A DNA stretch of 64,000 nucleotides from Lycorma delicatula (lineage: Eukaryota; Arthropoda; Insecta; Hemiptera; Fulgoridae). A model generated the notes under the pieces. It searched no databases, was not told where the DNA came from, and saw only the letters and a program-made list of their open reading frames with translations. A program made the translations under genes and the position numbers. Every line of letters begins with the position of its first letter. Position 1 is the first letter of the stretch. This document shows, piece after piece, positions 63,634 to 64,000 of the stretch. The DNA lies in contig NC_134463.1 of NCBI RefSeq assembly GCF_047948215.1, forward strand, positions 53,069,201 to 53,133,200, in the 5' to 3' direction.

Positions 63634-64000
63634 GTAAGTTGATAATATCAATGTAAGAAAAATAAGTTACATGGAATTATTTAAGTGAAGAATAGATTTT
63701 TATAATTTAATCTTTTTTAAAGAAATATTAAAAATGCATGAAAAATTATGAATGAAATCTTTGGTGTTCATTATTGATTCACCTTCACAGATAATGATAT
63801 ATTTCTTTTACTTGTGATTTATAATTTTAGCGTAAGTATGAAGCCTTGTAATATCAAAATGCATTACAAATTTCAATTATCTTATACTTACCAAACTTGG
63901 AATTTCCTGTGGTGAATTATTTATTAAAAAAAAAAAAAGACTTTCTATATGTTCTACATTTAATTTAATTATCATTTTTTTATATCTTTATTATTTAGAT
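63634..64000. other. Intron ae and possible next acceptor at window edge
   Basis: AT-rich. TTATTTAG at 63991-63998 followed by AT at 63999-64000 could be the next acceptor: with the phase-1 base from the previous exon it would give GAT (Asp). Only two bases are visible so this is only suggestive. Confidence 0.4.

Larger units (their letters stand above)
61083..63415. other. Intron ad (2.3 kb)
   Basis: Contains the transposase relic and the SINE-B. 61090-61860 and 62380-63410 show nothing else. Acceptor CTACAG at 63410-63415. Confidence 0.55.

Noticed and set aside
1..64000. CRISPR arrays, operons, bacterial promoters or terminators
   Set aside because: The window is a spliced eukaryotic gene; no direct-repeat/spacer pattern or clustered unspliced genes were seen.

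Overview
The window is AT-rich animal nuclear DNA with long introns. It looks like an arthropod genome, most likely an insect. Three things point there: a spliced MyTH4-type unconventional myosin with consensus GT/AG introns; many decayed mariner, piggyBac-like and non-LTR relics; and tRNA-derived SINEs. A hemipteran is my guess from intron size, base composition and repeat style, but nothing in the window proves the order.

One protein-coding gene fills the window on the + strand. I can follow 31 consecutive in-frame exons from 758 to 63633 (4,949 coding bases, about 1,649 residues). Both ends of the gene lie outside. In order they encode: a myosin motor from just after switch I to the converter (758-13663), three IQ motifs (14675-15929), a short charged helix (18579 on), a MyTH4 domain (22034-23780), a FERM-F1-like piece (25697-25926), and a long low-complexity linker. 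The linker is rich in Ser, Pro, Gln and His and contains a conserved-looking block ([16 protein letters not shown], 57160-57360). This order fits class XV myosin (vertebrate Myo15; Drosophila Myo10A/Sisyphus). The P-loop exons should lie to the left, and the SH3, second MyTH4 and FERM exons to the right. No other host gene was found.

The introns carry the accessory content. Left part: a ~500-bp near-perfect palindrome (3890-4395), a minus-strand SINE (8450), another (14980-15272), a possible pogo/Tigger-like element (16951-17974), and a non-LTR retrotransposon 3' end (20640-21182). Middle: a mariner carrying a tiny tRNA-head insertion with its own 12-bp duplication (25979-27307), a piggyBac-like element inserted at TTAA inside an older minus-strand mariner (33525-35160), a young full-length SINE with a perfect 17-bp duplication (37398-37711), and two more transposase remnants (38629-39560, 40200-40510). 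Right part: a possible 31-bp poison exon (43936-43966), a 2.3-kb element with ~620-730 bp terminal inverted repeats (46711-48998), two mariners with recognisable TIRs and TA duplications (50161-51050, 53046-54289), a GC-rich island followed by a retroelement-like tail (59423-60692), and a Tc1/mariner-like remnant next to a SINE (61870-62372).

Every transposase seen is broken by stops, frameshifts or deletions, so these are relics. None overlaps a coding exon. The most useful novel leads are the poison exon, the long-TIR element, the piggyBac-in-mariner nest and the 45-bp SINE-head insertion.
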